Shown: positions 15,597 through 26,765, counted from the stretch's first letter. The stretch: DNA of 37,213 nt from Alphaproteobacteria bacterium UBA830 (GCA_905181725.1 CAJIYX010000117.1:1-37213), one strand, 5' to 3'. Notes: generated by a model not told the origin, from the sequence alone. Made by a program: numbers and translations.

Positions 15597-17540
15597 TCAG
15601 GTACCGGGCTGGGGCTGGGGCTCAGGCTCCATACCGCCGGTATCTTCACCGCTGTCGCGGGATTTCTTGCCCGATGTTGGCACCGAAGATTTGCGCTCGG
15701 CGCCTGCAGGCAGATCGTCCGGCGAGGGACGGAAAATATCCTCGCCGCGCAGGAGTGTATTGATATCTTCACCGGACAGGTTTTCATATTCGAGCAGCGC
15801 CCGGGCAATCGTTTCCAGGTCGTCCTTGCGCTCCGTCAGAATTTTGCGCGCGGTGGTCTCGGCATCCTCGATCAGCTGGCGAATCTCGGAATCGATGAGA
15901 TCGGCCGTCAGGTCGGACATATTCTTCTGCTGCGTCACAGAGTGCCCGAGGAAAATTTCTTCCTCATTCGGCGAGTAACGCAGCGGGCCGAGCTTGTCGG
16001 AAAAGCCGTATTCAGTGACCATGCTGCGGGCGAGCCCGGTGGCCTGCTGAATATCGTTACCGGCGCCCGTGGTGACGTTTTCCGCACCGAAGATTATCTC
16101 TTCAGCGACTCGGCCCCCAAACATCATGGCAAGCTTGGAGGTCAGTTCGACCTTGGAATAGCCGTACTTGTCGCGTTCGGGCAGCGACATCGTCACGCCT
16201 AGTGCGCGGCCACGCGGGATAATAGTCACCTTGTGCAGCGGATCGTGCTTCGGCACAGACACGGCGACCAGCGCATGGCCCGCTTCGTGATAGGCCGTCA
16301 GCGCTTTTTCTTCCTCGGTCATGACCATGGACCGTCGTTCGGCACCCATCATGACCTTGTCCTTCGCATCTTCGAACTCGGCCATGGTTACCAGACGCTT
16401 GTTCTTGCGGGCCGCCAGGAGTGCCGCCTCGTTGACGAGGTTGGCGAGGTCCGCACCGGAGAAACCGGGCGTGCCACGGGCAATAACCTTGGCGTCCACG
16501 TCGGGTGCCAGCGGCACCTTTTTCATGTGAACCTTCAGGATCATCTCACGGCCAAGGACGTCAGGATTCGGCACTGTGACCTGGCGGTCGAAACGGCCGG
16601 GACGCAGAAGCGCGGGATCAAGTACGTCGGGACGGTTCGTGGCGGCGATCAGGATCACGCCCTCATTCGCCTCGAAGCCGTCCATTTCGACGAGCAACTG
16701 GTTGAGCGTCTGTTCGCGTTCGTCATTGCCGCCGCCGAGACCGGCGCCGCGATGACGTCCGACCGCGTCGATTTCGTCGATGAAGATAATGCAGGGCGCG
16801 TTTTTCTTGCCCTGTTCGAACATATCGCGCACCCGGCTGGCGCCGACGCCGACAAACATTTCAACGAAGTCGGAGCCGGAAATCGTGAAGAACGGCACGT
16901 TCGCTTCACCCGCGATCGCGCGCGCCAGAAGCGTTTTACCCGTACCGGGAGGCCCGACGAGCAGTACACCTTTTGGAATTTTACCGCCGAGGCGCTGGAA
17001 TTTCTGCGGATCGCGCAGGAATTCAACGACTTCTTCAAGTTCCTGCTTGGCTTCCTCGATACCGGCGACGTCGCCGAATGTAACGCGGCCCGAGCGTTCG
17101 GTCAGAAGACGCGCCTTGGATTTGCCAAAGCCCATCGCCTTGCCACCGCCGCCCTGCATCTGGCGCATGAAGAAAATCCACACCCCGATAAGCAGCAGCA
17201 TCGGAAACCACGAAACCAAAATACCAACCAGCGAGAACGAACCGTCATCTGTTGGTGCCGCCTTGATAACGACGCCGGTTTTGTCGAGCTTGTCGACAAG
17301 ATTGGGATCGCTCGGTGCGTAGGTCGAGATTGTCCGGCCATCGGTTCGGATAGCCGTGATATTGCGGCCCTTGATGGTCACTTCGCTGATCTCGCCGCTC
17401 TGAACGTCTTTCAGAAAGGTCGAGTACGGAATGCCGGCTTGTCCGCTGCGCTCCGACGGCTGCTGAAAGAGATTGAACAGCGCCACCAGCAACAAGCCGA
17501 TGATGACCCAAAGGGCGAGATTTTTACCGAAATTATTCAA
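15597..17540 (-). CDS. ftsH: ATP-dependent zinc metalloprotease FtsH
   Basis: FtsH is a membrane-anchored hexameric AAA+ protease that degrades misfolded membrane proteins and regulators such as sigma-32 and LpxC. The 647-residue protein has two membrane segments (about 8-24 and 104-125) flanking a periplasmic domain. It has Walker A GPPGTGKT at 196-203, Walker B IIFIDEID at 251-258, the second region of homology, and the zinc site HEAGH at 418-422. The C-terminal tail is Pro/Gly-rich and low-complexity, as is normal. The upstream gene is tilS, 169 bp away, so ftsH probably has its own promoter there. Confidence 0.97.
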   Translation of the reverse strand: MNNFGKNLALWVIIGLLLVALFNLFQQPSERSGQAGIPYSTFLKDVQSGEISEVTIKGRNITAIRTDGRTISTYAPSDPNLVDKLDKTGVVIKAAPTDDGSFSLVGILVSWFPMLLLIGVWIFFMRQMQGGGGKAMGFGKSKARLLTERSGRVTFGDVAGIEEAKQELEEVVEFLRDPQKFQRLGGKIPKGVLLVGPPGTGKTLLARAIAGEANVPFFTISGSDFVEMFVGVGASRVRDMFEQGKKNAPCIIFIDEIDAVGRHRGAGLGGGNDEREQTLNQLLVEMDGFEANEGVILIAATNRPDVLDPALLRPGRFDRQVTVPNPDVLGREMILKVHMKKVPLAPDVDAKVIARGTPGFSGADLANLVNEAALLAARKNKRLVTMAEFEDAKDKVMMGAERRSMVMTEEEKALTAYHEAGHALVAVSVPKHDPLHKVTIIPRGRALGVTMSLPERDKYGYSKVELTSKLAMMFGGRVAEEIIFGAENVTTGAGNDIQQATGLARSMVTEYGFSDKLGPLRYSPNEEEIFLGHSVTQQKNMSDLTADLIDSEIRQLIEDAETTARKILTERKDDLETIARALLEYENLSGEDINTLLRGEDIFRPSPDDLPAGAERKSSVPTSGKKSRDSGEDTGGMEPEPQPQPGT

Positions 17541-17709
17541 AGACTCTGCTTCCCAAAAGGCGGCTTAGTGCTTGGCTGCATCCTACCTTGGCGCATCTGA
17601 CCGAAGTGCATCCGCGACACCGCTAATTTGCCGGCCACACTGGCCGACTGTGAACTTCATCGTATGCTTACCATAGTTCTTATACGTATTAAATAATGCG
17701 CCTGAACCG

Positions 17710-19089
17710 TTAAATAACCCAAAACGGATGCCCTTTGAGAAGTGGTTGAATCAGGAATTCGACATTTTCGACAATTTTTTCAACACCTTGGCCTGATTGA
17801 TAGCGCAAGTGCGGCACTTCGACCACTTTTTCGTCATACCAGACCGCCGGCAGAGCATAGCGGACCGGCCCTGGAATTTCTCGGAATTCCACCAGATCGC
17901 GAGGATCTGAAAGTGAAACAATATACCGCCAGCCATCTTCACCAAGGGCGCAAATACGATATCGGGCGGCCTCGGTTGCGGGAATCGCAGCGAATTCAAC
18001 GGTAAAACGGCGGTCCCAGATAACCCTGCGGCCCGGCTCGACCGGGATAACGTGACGGATTGTGCGGTGCTCGCGGCGGATAAAAAGCTCCCCCCCGCGC
18101 GAACTGATGACACAATTGCCGAGCGTCCGTGGCCGGAAATCGACATTCTGCAGAATGTCCGCCATCAAACGGGCGAGCCTTTCACGGCGTGGCGGATAGT
18201 CGAGACCCCCGATGGACATCAGAACTGCTGCAACAAGGCCGCGGGCTGTTTCTGGGGCCAATCCAGGATCTGCTTCGGGGTTGGCACCGGTGAGCCCCGC
18301 ACGGGCAATCGACGCATAACCTTGCAGATGCAGGACCGCGATATCACCGGCAAGGACGGCGATTGCCCGCTCACGCGCCGCACGCATATTCCCGAAGACC
18401 CGAGCGGTACCCGCAATCGCCGCTGCCGATACACCGTGGGCCTCAAGCAGCTTCAGTTTGTCCCGCATGCGGACCCGCGCATAACGCCGGTCCCGGTTGC
18501 TCGGGTCCGATACCGTTGCCAGGGACCGGACGGCGGTCGTCGCCTCGATGCGCGCCCGCGATACGGTGAGCAACGGCCGGATCAGCCTTACGCCGTTCCG
18601 GTCCGACACAAGCGGCATGGCCGCAAGTCCATCGATCCCGCTACCGCGGCTCATCCGCATGAGATACGTCTCGGCCTGATCGTTTTGGGAATGGGCGACG
18701 AGCAGTTCGGTGTGGCCCTGCGCATGGCACCATTCATGAAGAAGGGTATACCTCGCGTCCCGGGCAGCGGCCTGCAGCCCGTTGTCGGGTTTGTCCCCCG
18801 TCCAGACAAGCGTCTGATGGGCAATCCCATGCGCTTTACACCAGGCGGCAACCTGCGCAGCCTCGGCGCCGGCTTCGGGCCGAAGACCGTGATCCACCGT
18901 CAACGCGGTGAGAGTAGCCCCGGTTTCCGCTGCCCAGTCATGCGCCAGTGACAGCAACGTCATGCTGTCCGCCCCGCCGGAAACGGCAACTGCCACTGCT
19001 GCATCGCCAGGAAAGGGCCCGGCGGCGCGCATAAGTTCAGAAAATTCAGTTGTCGAAAGGGCGGCTGAAGCGGCTCCGCTTAACGGCAC
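17710..19089 (-). CDS. tilS: tRNA(Ile)-lysidine synthetase
   Basis: TilS attaches lysine to C34 of the CAU-anticodon tRNA-Ile so that it reads AUA. The N-terminal PP-loop ATPase domain has SGGADS at residues 37-42, then LTVDHGLRPEA and VAHSQNDQAETYLMR. A C-terminal domain of about 130 residues completes the protein. I place the start at a GTG at 19089, overlapping the cpoB stop by ten bases, for 459 residues. The frame stays open to 19179 inside cpoB, so the start is uncertain. The order cpoB-tilS-ftsH is widespread in alphaproteobacteria. Confidence 0.93.
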   Translation of the reverse strand: MPLSGAASAALSTTEFSELMRAAGPFPGDAAVAVAVSGGADSMTLLSLAHDWAAETGATLTALTVDHGLRPEAGAEAAQVAAWCKAHGIAHQTLVWTGDKPDNGLQAAARDARYTLLHEWCHAQGHTELLVAHSQNDQAETYLMRMSRGSGIDGLAAMPLVSDRNGVRLIRPLLTVSRARIEATTAVRSLATVSDPSNRDRRYARVRMRDKLKLLEAHGVSAAAIAGTARVFGNMRAARERAIAVLAGDIAVLHLQGYASIARAGLTGANPEADPGLAPETARGLVAAVLMSIGGLDYPPRRERLARLMADILQNVDFRPRTLGNCVISSRGGELFIRREHRTIRHVIPVEPGRRVIWDRRFTVEFAAIPATEAARYRICALGEDGWRYIVSLSDPRDLVEFREIPGPVRYALPAVWYDEKVVEVPHLRYQSGQGVEKIVENVEFLIQPLLKGHPFWVI

Positions 19090-20240
19090 TTGGCCCTGCT
19101 CTGTTCCCGTTGGACCCGAGCCTTCAACCGCGCGCCCGCCTTGGGAAAGGTCGACAGCAGCCGCGAATAGGCCATGCACGCTTCCCGGCGCTTTTCCAGA
19201 CGGTCGAGCGACATGCCGAGCTTGAGCAGGCTGTCCGGCGCCTTGTTACCTTTAGAATACTTCTGAAAACCCTCGGCAAAGGCGAAGGCCGCATCCTGAT
19301 AGCTTTCTCGGACATAAAAAGTTTCGCCCAGCCAGTAATGCGCATTGCCCGTCAGACGGTTATTGGGGTTCGTTTCGATAAAGCTTTTAAGAGCGGTCTC
19401 CGCCTTGGCGAAATCCTGCTGCTTCAGCATCAGCGATAGGGCGTAATCATATTGCGCCTTGGGCATGCCGGCCGGCAGAACCGCCGCCGGTGCGACCGCC
19501 GCGGTTTGCGCCGCAGGTGCCGTAGGTGCCGTAGGTGCCGCAGATTGTGCGCGAAGCGGCGGCTGGGGCGGTACGTATGCCGGGCCGCGCGGGCTGGAAA
19601 CAGCCATATTTTTGGGGATCGTGCCAAGTACATAAGGCGCCGCTCCCCGGGCGGGTGCGGAAGGAGCCAGCTTCGGTGCCGGGGCCTGTACCGATGACGC
19701 AAGTGATGGCGATTGGGCGGCGGGCGGCGGGCGCAGTGTCAGCCCGACATTCGACGGCGGGCTGCCGACGCTTTGCGGCACGGTCCCGAATTGGGTGCCT
19801 GATTGTGTGCCTGATTGTGTGCCGCCTTCCAGCGCAGTCAGCCGCCGATCCATATCAGCGACCAGCTTTTCAAGCCGGGCCTGAATCTGTTGCGTCCGAA
19901 AGCCGATTTCCTCGATACGACCGGTGAGTTGCTGTAGCTCACCCTCGAGCTGAGTGATCCGGATGTAATGCCGTGCGGCATCGCGCAGATTGCTGGCCCC
20001 GGGTGGGAGCGGCGGCGCGGCGTCGGGAGGCGGTGCTTCGCCCTTATAGACCTGGCGCTGAAGGGTGGAGAGTTCTCGCTGAAGCCGGTCCACCCGGTTG
20101 AGCATTTCCTGCACCCCGGTGTTCTGCGCTTGCACCGTGGCCGGCAACAACATCGCCGTCAGACACAAAACCGCTGCCCATAACACCGCAATGGGCGCCG
20201 TCGACGGGGGACGACCATTGAAAAGAGAAAGTACTTTCAT
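19080..20240 (-). CDS. cpoB: Tol-Pal cell division coordinator CpoB (YbgF)
   Basis: CpoB is a periplasmic TPR protein that links Tol-Pal activity to septal peptidoglycan synthesis. The 386-residue product starts at the ATG at 20240 with a signal peptide ending near ATVQA. A coiled-coil region follows (VDRLQRELSTLQRQV and ELQQLTGRIEEIGFRTQQI), then a low-complexity Pro/Ala/Gln linker with short tandem repeats, then C-terminal TPR repeats (YDYALSLMLKQQDFAKAE; AHYWLGETFYVRESY). This is the family's layout. An in-frame ATG at 20264 would bury the signal peptide. It is the last gene of the tol-pal group. Confidence 0.93.
   Translation of the reverse strand: MKVLSLFNGRPPSTAPIAVLWAAVLCLTAMLLPATVQAQNTGVQEMLNRVDRLQRELSTLQRQVYKGEAPPPDAAPPLPPGASNLRDAARHYIRITQLEGELQQLTGRIEEIGFRTQQIQARLEKLVADMDRRLTALEGGTQSGTQSGTQFGTVPQSVGSPPSNVGLTLRPPPAAQSPSLASSVQAPAPKLAPSAPARGAAPYVLGTIPKNMAVSSPRGPAYVPPQPPLRAQSAAPTAPTAPAAQTAAVAPAAVLPAGMPKAQYDYALSLMLKQQDFAKAETALKSFIETNPNNRLTGNAHYWLGETFYVRESYQDAAFAFAEGFQKYSKGNKAPDSLLKLGMSLDRLEKRREACMAYSRLLSTFPKAGARLKARVQREQSRAKCR
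19510..19543. repeat. Nine-base tandem repeat in the cpoB linker
   Basis: GCCGTAGGT and its variant GCCGCAGGT repeat three times plus a partial copy, encoding TAP triplets in the CpoB linker. A second small repeat (GCCTGATTGTGT, near 19797-19821) encodes repeated SGTQ. Such repeats are prone to length change by slippage, but both units keep the reading frame. Confidence 0.8.
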
Positions 20241-20429
20241 GCTGTCATGCCGCTGCCTGGCCATTGAAAAACGTGTTCAAGAAAACGTGCTTACCTGCAA
20301 GGCACCGCAGGGCCCGACGCTTCCCGTCAATCGAGTTATCCCACAACATCGTAGCGGGAATGCGGCGCCCGATATAGCATGACAGAACTGCGTCACACGT
20401 CTACCGGGCGATACAATCTTCAGCCGGCT

Positions 20430-20981
20430 TTAGCCCGTTACGCCGTCGACAACTGTGACGCCCCGGCGGTTGCGCGACCAGGCTTCCTCGCTCGAGGCCG
20501 GATCGACCGGGCGTTCCTTGCCATAGCTCAGCGTTTTAACCCGGTTCGGATCGACACCCAGCGCAATCATGTAATCGCGCACCGAATTTGCGCGGCGCTC
20601 GCCGAGTGCCAGGTTGTATTCGCGCGTGCCGCGTTCATCGGTGTGACCTTCGATCGTGATCGTGACGACCGGAAAGCGTTTGAGCCAGATGACCTGGTTT
20701 TCAACTGTCGTCCGCGCGTCCGGCGCCAGATCGAAGCGGTTCAGACCGAACAGCACGCGATCGCCGACATTGACGACAAAATCTTCCGCGCTGCCGGGCG
20801 CCTGTGCGGTTACCTGCTGGCTGGTGACACCGCCGGTGACAGGTCCGCCCGTCCCGGATTGGCTGGCGGCAGCACCAGTTGAAGAGCCGTCGCCGGTTGC
20901 GCTGGAATTCACTTCCGGCGACGATTCGCACGCCGCGAGCGTAAGTCCGGCTAACGCACAAATGACATATGAGAATCGCAT
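20430..20981 (-). CDS. pal: Peptidoglycan-associated lipoprotein Pal
   Basis: Pal is the outer-membrane lipoprotein of the Tol-Pal complex and binds peptidoglycan. The 183-residue product has a lipoprotein signal with lipobox LAAC (Cys18), a short Ser/Gly/Thr-rich linker and a C-terminal OmpA-like domain with TIEGHTDERGTREYN and LGERRANSVRDY. The ATG at 20981 follows GGGGGA at good spacing. An upstream TTG is open but would spoil the lipobox position. There are 160 bp between pal and tolB, possibly with a separate promoter. Confidence 0.96.
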   Translation of the reverse strand: MRFSYVICALAGLTLAACESSPEVNSSATGDGSSTGAAASQSGTGGPVTGGVTSQQVTAQAPGSAEDFVVNVGDRVLFGLNRFDLAPDARTTVENQVIWLKRFPVVTITIEGHTDERGTREYNLALGERRANSVRDYMIALGVDPNRVKTLSYGKERPVDPASSEEAWSRNRRGVTVVDGVTG

Positions 20982-21141
20982 CAGATTTTCCCCCAATTGG
21001 AATTTGGCAAGGAGTTGAAATTCAGTATCGCAGACGTCGCGAATACTAGTTCTGGCAGTTTGAAATCACAAGATTTATCAAGGTTAGGTGGCGCAACTTT
21101 CCGCGATTTCAAATGAAAATGGTCCCACGCGAATATTGTCA

Positions 21142-22497
21142 TCATTTCACCATAGGCGACCATGCCGGGTCCGATCCGCCGCCGGGAATAACAACGGCAC
21201 GTTCATTGTCGCCTGTAAGATCGATCGAATAGAGCTTCGACGTGCTGCCCGTTCGTCCGTTCCCGCGGCTTTCCCGGAAGTACATCAGCACGCGTCCGTT
21301 CGGCGCCCAGGTAGGTCCTTCGACGTGGAACCCTTCGGCAAGAAGGCGTTCGCCCGAACCGTCCGGGCGCATGACGCCAATAGAGAAGACGCTGCCGCTG
21401 ATGCGCGTGAACGCGATCAGGTCACCGCGCGGCGACCAGACGGGCGTCGAGTATTCCCCTTTCCCGAAACTGATCCGCTTCACGCCGCTGCCATTGCCAT
21501 TCATCACGTAGATCTGCTGGGAACCGCCCCTGTCGGACGTAAACGTGATCCTCCGCCCGTCCGGCGCATAGGACGGCGAGGTATCTATTGACGGGTGGCG
21601 TGTCAGCCGCGCGACCCGGCGGGTCCGCAGATCCATCGAATAAATTTCGGAATTGCCATCCTGCGCCATGCTCATGATGACCTTCTTGCCATCCGGCGAA
21701 AACCGGGGGGCGAACGTCATGCTGGGGAAATTACCGAGGACTTCCTGCTGGCCGGTATCGATATTGTAAATATAGACCCGCGGCTGCCCGCTCCCATAAG
21801 ACAGGTAGGTGATTTCCTGCGCCTTGGGCGAAAAGCGCGGCGTCAATACCAGCGCACGTCCGTCGGTCAGAAACCGGTGATTGGCACCGTCCTGATCCAT
21901 GATGGCCAAGCGCTTGATCCGCTTGTTGGATGGCCCCTGCTCCGAGATATAGACCACGCGGGTGTCGAAATAACCACTTTCACCGGTGATCCGCTTATAA
22001 ATCTCATCGGCAATAATATGCGCCACACGGCGCCAGTTGTCCGGTACGGTAAAATAGGCGAGCCCCATCATCTGCGTTCCACCGAACACGTCCCATAGCC
22101 GGAATTCGACCTTGAGCCGCCCGTCGCTCTGGGCCTTCGCGCTGCCCGAGACCAGCGCCTGCGCATTGATCTGGCGCCAGTCGCCGAAACCCGGCTGCAC
22201 CTGCCGCGCCGATAATTTCTGGATGAAGGCACGGCGATCGATCGGTTTGAACAGGCCGGAGCGTTCGAGATTCGCCGAGATCAGGTTGGCCATGTTGCGG
22301 CCGGTCTCGATCTCCTGCGGGGTCTTGCCATAAAATTCCGGGATGGCGATCGGCATCGGCTCGACCGTGCCGCGCGTGATGTCCACACGAAGCTGCGCCT
22401 GTGCCGGTACTGCCGCGGCAGTAACGAAGATTATCAATGCCAGAATGGACATGCTGGCCGGTCGGGCAAATGCCCCCATGCTACAAAGTATTTTCAT
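21142..22497 (-). CDS. tolB: Tol-Pal system beta-propeller protein TolB
   Basis: TolB is a periplasmic protein that shuttles between Pal and TolA. The 451-residue product has a signal peptide ending at VPAQA near residue 34, an N-terminal domain ([18 protein letters not shown]), then WD40-like propeller repeats recognisable by recurring [28 protein letters not shown] and WAPNGRVL. Its ATG overlaps the tolA stop (ATGA at 22494-22497), so the two are translationally coupled. Confidence 0.97.
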   Translation of the reverse strand: MKILCSMGAFARPASMSILALIIFVTAAAVPAQAQLRVDITRGTVEPMPIAIPEFYGKTPQEIETGRNMANLISANLERSGLFKPIDRRAFIQKLSARQVQPGFGDWRQINAQALVSGSAKAQSDGRLKVEFRLWDVFGGTQMMGLAYFTVPDNWRRVAHIIADEIYKRITGESGYFDTRVVYISEQGPSNKRIKRLAIMDQDGANHRFLTDGRALVLTPRFSPKAQEITYLSYGSGQPRVYIYNIDTGQQEVLGNFPSMTFAPRFSPDGKKVIMSMAQDGNSEIYSMDLRTRRVARLTRHPSIDTSPSYAPDGRRITFTSDRGGSQQIYVMNGNGSGVKRISFGKGEYSTPVWSPRGDLIAFTRISGSVFSIGVMRPDGSGERLLAEGFHVEGPTWAPNGRVLMYFRESRGNGRTGSTSKLYSIDLTGDNERAVVIPGGGSDPAWSPMVK

Positions 22498-23426
22498 TGT
22501 CCAAGCGCTTCCTTGGGGTCAAACGTGAAGATGATATCTTTCCATAAATCATACTGGTCGTAGGGCAGTTTGAGTGGCGCACAAATACGCAGCGCTCGCA
22601 GGGCGCTCTCTGCAACCACACGAAATGACGTATCGCTGCCAAACCTTCGCGTATCCTCTACCTCCGGTGCGGCGCCAAGCGTGCCGTCCGCGTTCAGGCG
22701 GATACGGATGGCGACACTCATATTGGCGGCGTCCTTCGCCCCTGCCGGGATCGACCAGCACAGCGTGACCTGCCGGTTCACCGACTGTGCCAGGCTCGCC
22801 GCCATCATGCGCGCCTGCAGGGCGGAACGTTTGGGCTTTTCGTCGACCTGCTTCACCACCTTGGCCGGCGTATCGGCGCGGGCTTTCTCGACAGCACGTC
22901 GGTCCTTCGCCAGATTTTTCAGCAACGACTGAAAGTCGTCCGGCTTGGGCGGCGGCGGCTTCGGTTTGCGCTTCGGCTTCGGCGCCGGCGGTGTTTTTGC
23001 CGCGACCTGGGTCTCCGGTTTTTTGGGCGGCGCAGGCTTTGCTTTCGGCTTCGGAACCGGATCTGCCTTCGGTTTTGGCTTCGGTTTCGGCACCGGTTCC
23101 GGTTTGACTTCCGGCGGCTTCGGCTCGGGCGGTTTTGGTTCCGGCTTGGGCGGCTCGGGCGGCGGCGGCGCTTTTGTCGGCGGCGGGGGTGGCGGCTTTT
23201 TGGACGTCCTCGGCGGTTCCGGTTTTTTGGGCAGTGGCTTCTTCGCCTCGGGCTTTGGCGGGGTTTTCTTTTCCTGCAGTTTGGCCAGCTCCTCGATCGA
23301 CACAACCTCGACCGAAATCGGTACCATCTCGACACGCTCCGACTGCAATATGCCGGGCAGGCCGACTATCACGAGGATCAGAAGCCCTACATGCAGCAGT
23401 CCAGAGATTATGGCACCATAGCGCAT
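22494..23426 (-). CDS. tolA: Tol-Pal energy-transducing protein TolA
   Basis: TolA spans the periplasm and transmits proton-motive force from TolQR to TolB-Pal. The 310-residue protein has one N-terminal membrane helix (residues 5-25). A long Pro/Lys/Glu-rich region follows (about 55-170), with repeated [16 protein letters not shown] blocks in place of the Ala-rich helix of E. coli TolA. The C-terminal TonB/TolA domain has [10 protein letters not shown] and [13 protein letters not shown]. The Pro-rich form is common in alphaproteobacteria. It starts three bases after tolR ends. Confidence 0.92.
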   Translation of the reverse strand: MRYGAIISGLLHVGLLILVIVGLPGILQSERVEMVPISVEVVSIEELAKLQEKKTPPKPEAKKPLPKKPEPPRTSKKPPPPPPTKAPPPPEPPKPEPKPPEPKPPEVKPEPVPKPKPKPKADPVPKPKAKPAPPKKPETQVAAKTPPAPKPKRKPKPPPPKPDDFQSLLKNLAKDRRAVEKARADTPAKVVKQVDEKPKRSALQARMMAASLAQSVNRQVTLCWSIPAGAKDAANMSVAIRIRLNADGTLGAAPEVEDTRRFGSDTSFRVVAESALRALRICAPLKLPYDQYDLWKDIIFTFDPKEALGQ

Positions 23427-23429
23427 GGT

Positions 23430-23891
23430 TCACTTGTTCCCTCCGGCGCCTGTCCCTGACGGTAGCTGGGTCAGGAGTGCCACGCGGGTGAAGCCCGCCA
23501 GGTTTACGGTCCCCATAACCTCCATCACCTGCCCATAGGCGATTGCCTTGTCGCCGCGCACGAAAATACGCGTATCTTTTTTATTCTGCGTAATAGCCAC
23601 CAGCCGCGGCACAAGCTGTTCGAGGGTGATTTTGGTTTCCTGCAGGAAAACCTCGCCCTTCGCATTGACGCTGACCACCAGCGGCTCGTCCTGGCCGACC
23701 ATCTGCGCCGCATCGGTCTGTGGCAGGTCAACCGGCACGCCGACGGTCATCAGCGGCGCCGACACCATAAAGACGACCAGCAGCACCAGCATGACGTCGA
23801 CCATCGGGGTCACATTGATTTCGGACATCGGGACATAGCTGCCCCGTCTTCGTCTGCCCCGGCCGCCGCCGTTTCCTGACATCATTGCCAT
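23430..23891 (-). CDS. tolR: Tol-Pal system protein TolR
   Basis: TolR is the ExbD-type partner of TolQ in the inner-membrane proton channel. The 153-residue protein has a basic cytosolic N terminus, a single membrane segment starting NVTPMVDVMLVLLVVFMV with the conserved channel Asp, and a periplasmic domain ending in the usual RGDKAIAYGQVMEVM region. It is three bases from tolQ and three from tolA. Confidence 0.96.
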   Translation of the reverse strand: MAMMSGNGGGRGRRRRGSYVPMSEINVTPMVDVMLVLLVVFMVSAPLMTVGVPVDLPQTDAAQMVGQDEPLVVSVNAKGEVFLQETKITLEQLVPRLVAITQNKKDTRIFVRGDKAIAYGQVMEVMGTVNLAGFTRVALLTQLPSGTGAGGNK

Positions 23892-23894
23892 GGC

Positions 23895-24620
23895 TTAGGC
23901 CTCGTCTTCGCTCTGACGCGACAGGATGGTGCCGAATTCACCCGAAAATGCTTCGAGACGCCCGGCATAGCGGTTTATATCGGTCGACAGCTTGTTATAG
24001 GCGACGACCGCCGGGATCGCCGCGACAAGGCCGAGCGCGGTCGCAAACAATGCCTCTGCAATACCGGGTGCGACGACGGCAAGCGACGTGTTCTTGCTGA
24101 TCGCGATGGCCGCGAAGCTGTTCATGATGCCCCACACCGTGCCGAACAGGCCGACAAACGGTGCGGTCGAACCGACCGAGGCCAGAAAGGTCATATAGCG
24201 TTCGAGCTGCTCGAGCTCCCGGTTAAGTGTGATCTGCATTACCCGGTCGATACGCTCAGACAGGCTGTGATGCGGGTCGCCATCTTTTCCGCCGCGCGAC
24301 GTCGAGCGCCGCCATTCACGCATCGCTGACGAAAACACCGCCGACATCGGATCGACCGGGCGTGAACCGATGCGATCGAACAGATCATCGAGCGAGCCGC
24401 CCGACCAGAAGCTTTCCTCGAACTGGCTCGCCTGGCGGCGCAGCCGGCGCATCCGCATGACCTTTTCGAAAATAATCGCCCAGCACCAGAACGATGCAAG
24501 GACGAGGCCGATCATCACCGCTTTGACGATGAAATCCGCCTGCATGAACAGGCCCCAGATCGACATATCGTGGACGACCGAACCTGCGAGGACGGCGGAC
24601 TGGACGGCGCTGTTTTCCAT
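23895..24620 (-). CDS. tolQ: Tol-Pal system protein TolQ
   Basis: TolQ is the ExbB/MotA-type channel subunit that uses proton-motive force. The 241-residue protein has three membrane segments (about 24-46, 143-165 and 176-200). The conserved sequence VGLFGTVWGIMNSF ends the cytosolic loop, and LFATALGLVAAIPAVVAYN covers the last helix. It is 18 bp downstream of ybgC, starting the tolQRAB run. Confidence 0.97.
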   Translation of the reverse strand: MENSAVQSAVLAGSVVHDMSIWGLFMQADFIVKAVMIGLVLASFWCWAIIFEKVMRMRRLRRQASQFEESFWSGGSLDDLFDRIGSRPVDPMSAVFSSAMREWRRSTSRGGKDGDPHHSLSERIDRVMQITLNRELEQLERYMTFLASVGSTAPFVGLFGTVWGIMNSFAAIAISKNTSLAVVAPGIAEALFATALGLVAAIPAVVAYNKLSTDINRYAGRLEAFSGEFGTILSRQSEDEA

Positions 24621-24638
24621 TAGGATTCCGTTCGTTTC

Positions 24639-25088
24639 TTAAGTTTTTGCAAGCACGGCGGCACTATCCAGCACCGAGCGCAGGTTTTTCGGAATACGTG
24701 CGGGACGGCCATCCGGTTTCAGACAGACCAGCCGCACTTTCATATCGACCAGGGTTTCGCCGCCGCGCTGGACAAGCTGTTCGAGCCAGAAGCTTGCGGC
24801 CGACGATTTAATGCAACGGGTCCGGACCTCCAGCGCATCGTCGAGATGCGCTGGGAGGACGTATTCGGCCTCGCAGCGGCGGACCGCAAACATCAACCCG
24901 TCATCGGCCATCAGACTCTGATGATCTATGCCTAAATCACGCAGCAATTCGGTACGGGCGCGCTCGGAAAAACGCAGATAATTGCTGTGATAAACAACAC
25001 CGCCCGCATCGGTGTCTTCGTAATAGACCCGCACCGGGAACACGTGTTCTGCAAGGGCGTCAGTCATCGCGGCATCATTCATCGCCAT
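24639..25088 (-). CDS. ybgC: Acyl-CoA thioesterase YbgC (Tol-Pal associated)
   Basis: This 149-residue hotdog-fold thioesterase has the 4-hydroxybenzoyl-CoA-thioesterase signature [20 protein letters not shown], with the catalytic Asp in EDTDAGG. In other bacteria YbgC hydrolyses short acyl-CoA or acyl-ACP and associates with phospholipid enzymes; its link with Tol-Pal is mainly gene order. In-frame ATGs at 25088, 25082 and 25067 are all possible starts, the first two overlapping the ruvB end. Confidence 0.94.
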   Translation of the reverse strand: MAMNDAAMTDALAEHVFPVRVYYEDTDAGGVVYHSNYLRFSERARTELLRDLGIDHQSLMADDGLMFAVRRCEAEYVLPAHLDDALEVRTRCIKSSAASFWLEQLVQRGGETLVDMKVRLVCLKPDGRPARIPKNLRSVLDSAAVLAKT

Positions 25089-26157
25089 CGCCCCGCGATA
25101 ACAGGTCGAGCTGGGAATCGTAGCCTTTGGGCGCGGACACGCCGAGATGGCGATAGGCGTTCAGCGTCAGCATACGGCCGCGTGGCGTGCGCTGAAGCAG
25201 CCCCGATTGCAACAGGAACGGCTCGATCACGTCTTCAATCGCATCGCGCTGTTCGGACAGGGCGGCGGCCAGCGTATCGACCCCGACCGGCCCGCCCGCA
25301 TAATTGTCGGCGATACACATCAGGTAGCGCCGGTCCATGGAATCGAGACCGATCTTGTCGACTTCGAGCTGGCCGAGCGCGTGGTCGGCGAGCTTCACAT
25401 CAATCGCTTCGGCGCCCGCGACACCGGCGAAATCGCGCACCCGGCGCAACAGCCGGACCGCGACCCGGGGCGTGCCGCGCGAGCGCGCCGCAACCTCGGT
25501 CGCCCCGTCGGCGGTCACCGTCACACCGAGCACGCCGGCGCAACGCCGGACAATTTTGACCAGGTCGTCGATATTGTAAAATTCAAGCCGCATCGGAATG
25601 CCGAACCGCTCACGCAGCGGCGTCGTCAGCAGGCCGGACCGCGTGGTCGCGCCGACCAGCGTGAACGGCGGCAGTTCAATCTGCACCGAGCGCGCCGACG
25701 GACCTTCACCGATGATCAGGTCGAGCTTGCCGTCTTCCATCGCCGGATAAAGGATTTCCTCGACCGCCGGATTGAGCCGGTGGATCTCGTCGATGAACAG
25801 AACGTCGCGCGGTTCCAGATTGGTCAGGATCGCGGCGAGGTCGCCCGACTTTGCGATGACCGGCCCAGATGTCGCACGGAAGCCGACACCGAGCTCGCGC
25901 GCAACGATCTGCGCCAGCGTGGTTTTGCCCAGACCGGGCGGGCCGTGGAACAGCACATGGTCCATCGCTTCCGAGCGGCCGCGCGCGGCTTCGACAAACA
26001 CGCGGAGGTTCTGGCGCAGCGCCGGCTGGCCGACAAAGTCATCAAGCTGTTGCGGGCGGACATGACCTTCGCCGAAATCGGCTTCGCCGAACGCAGGTGC
26101 GACCGCGCGCCCATCTGACATCCCGCCGCTCATGCCGTCCAACATGCCGCCATTCAT
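25075..26157 (-). CDS. ruvB: Holliday junction branch migration ATPase RuvB
   Basis: RuvB is the hexameric AAA+ motor that drives branch migration with RuvA. The 360-residue protein has [11 protein letters not shown], Walker A GPPGLGKT at 72-79, Walker [12 protein letters not shown], the sensor [12 protein letters not shown], and a C-terminal winged helix ([13 protein letters not shown]). The ATG at 26157 overlaps the ruvA stop (ATGA) and gives a Met/Gly-rich lead; the ATG at 26121 (MSDGRAVAP) would give a more typical N terminus. The C terminus overlaps ybgC. Confidence 0.97.
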   Translation of the reverse strand: MNGGMLDGMSGGMSDGRAVAPAFGEADFGEGHVRPQQLDDFVGQPALRQNLRVFVEAARGRSEAMDHVLFHGPPGLGKTTLAQIVARELGVGFRATSGPVIAKSGDLAAILTNLEPRDVLFIDEIHRLNPAVEEILYPAMEDGKLDLIIGEGPSARSVQIELPPFTLVGATTRSGLLTTPLRERFGIPMRLEFYNIDDLVKIVRRCAGVLGVTVTADGATEVAARSRGTPRVAVRLLRRVRDFAGVAGAEAIDVKLADHALGQLEVDKIGLDSMDRRYLMCIADNYAGGPVGVDTLAAALSEQRDAIEDVIEPFLLQSGLLQRTPRGRMLTLNAYRHLGVSAPKGYDSQLDLLSRGDGDE

Positions 26158-26765
26158 GCCGTCAGCTCCTTGAGCCCGGCACGGATCAGGTCTTCAACCC
26201 CGGCATCGTCGCCGATACTGCGCATCGCACCCGTCACGGCGCCGAAGGCATCGCCCCGGCGGTAGCCGAGATTGACCAGCGCCGAGACCGCATCTTCCAT
26301 CGCCGCCCGGTCAGTATCGTTGGCGGCAGCCGCACCTGCCATGGCGGGTGCGATCGATGCCATGCCGCCGACCTTGTCTTTCAGTTCCGTCAGTAGCCGC
26401 GTCGCAAGCTTCGGCCCGACGCCCGGCGCGCGGGTGATCATGCCCTTGTCCTGCGCGAGGATCGCGTCGGTCAGTTCCTTCGGCCCCAACACGGACTGGA
26501 TGCCGAGCCCGACCTTGGCGCCGACACCCTGCACGGTGGTCAGCAACTTAAACCATTCACGTTCGGCCTGGTCGAGGAAGCCATACAAATGAATATGATC
26601 TTCGCGGATATGGGTCTCGATCACGAAGGAGACGGCCTCGCCGGTGCCGGGCAATTGCGCCAACGTGCGGGCCGAACAGAACACCAGATAACCTACACCG
26701 CCGACATCGATCACGGCCCAGTCATCGCCAATGGAATCGAGAATGCCGGTCAGCTTGGCGATCAT
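26154..26765 (-). CDS. ruvA: Holliday junction DNA helicase subunit RuvA
   Basis: RuvA binds four-way junctions as a tetramer and loads RuvB. The 203-residue protein begins [21 protein letters not shown], has the helix-hairpin-helix segment [14 protein letters not shown] and the second one [13 protein letters not shown], and a C-terminal UBA-like domain ([15 protein letters not shown]) that contacts RuvB. It overlaps ruvC by ATGA at its start and ruvB by ATGA at its end. Confidence 0.97.
   Translation of the reverse strand: MIAKLTGILDSIGDDWAVIDVGGVGYLVFCSARTLAQLPGTGEAVSFVIETHIREDHIHLYGFLDQAEREWFKLLTTVQGVGAKVGLGIQSVLGPKELTDAILAQDKGMITRAPGVGPKLATRLLTELKDKVGGMASIAPAMAGAAAANDTDRAAMEDAVSALVNLGYRRGDAFGAVTGAMRSIGDDAGVEDLIRAGLKELTA

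Noticed and set aside
16233..17600. A 455-codon plus-strand open frame opposite ftsH
   Set aside because: It is antisense to a complete, motif-perfect ftsH. The frame is open only because of GC-rich codon structure, and the translation shows no recognisable domain.
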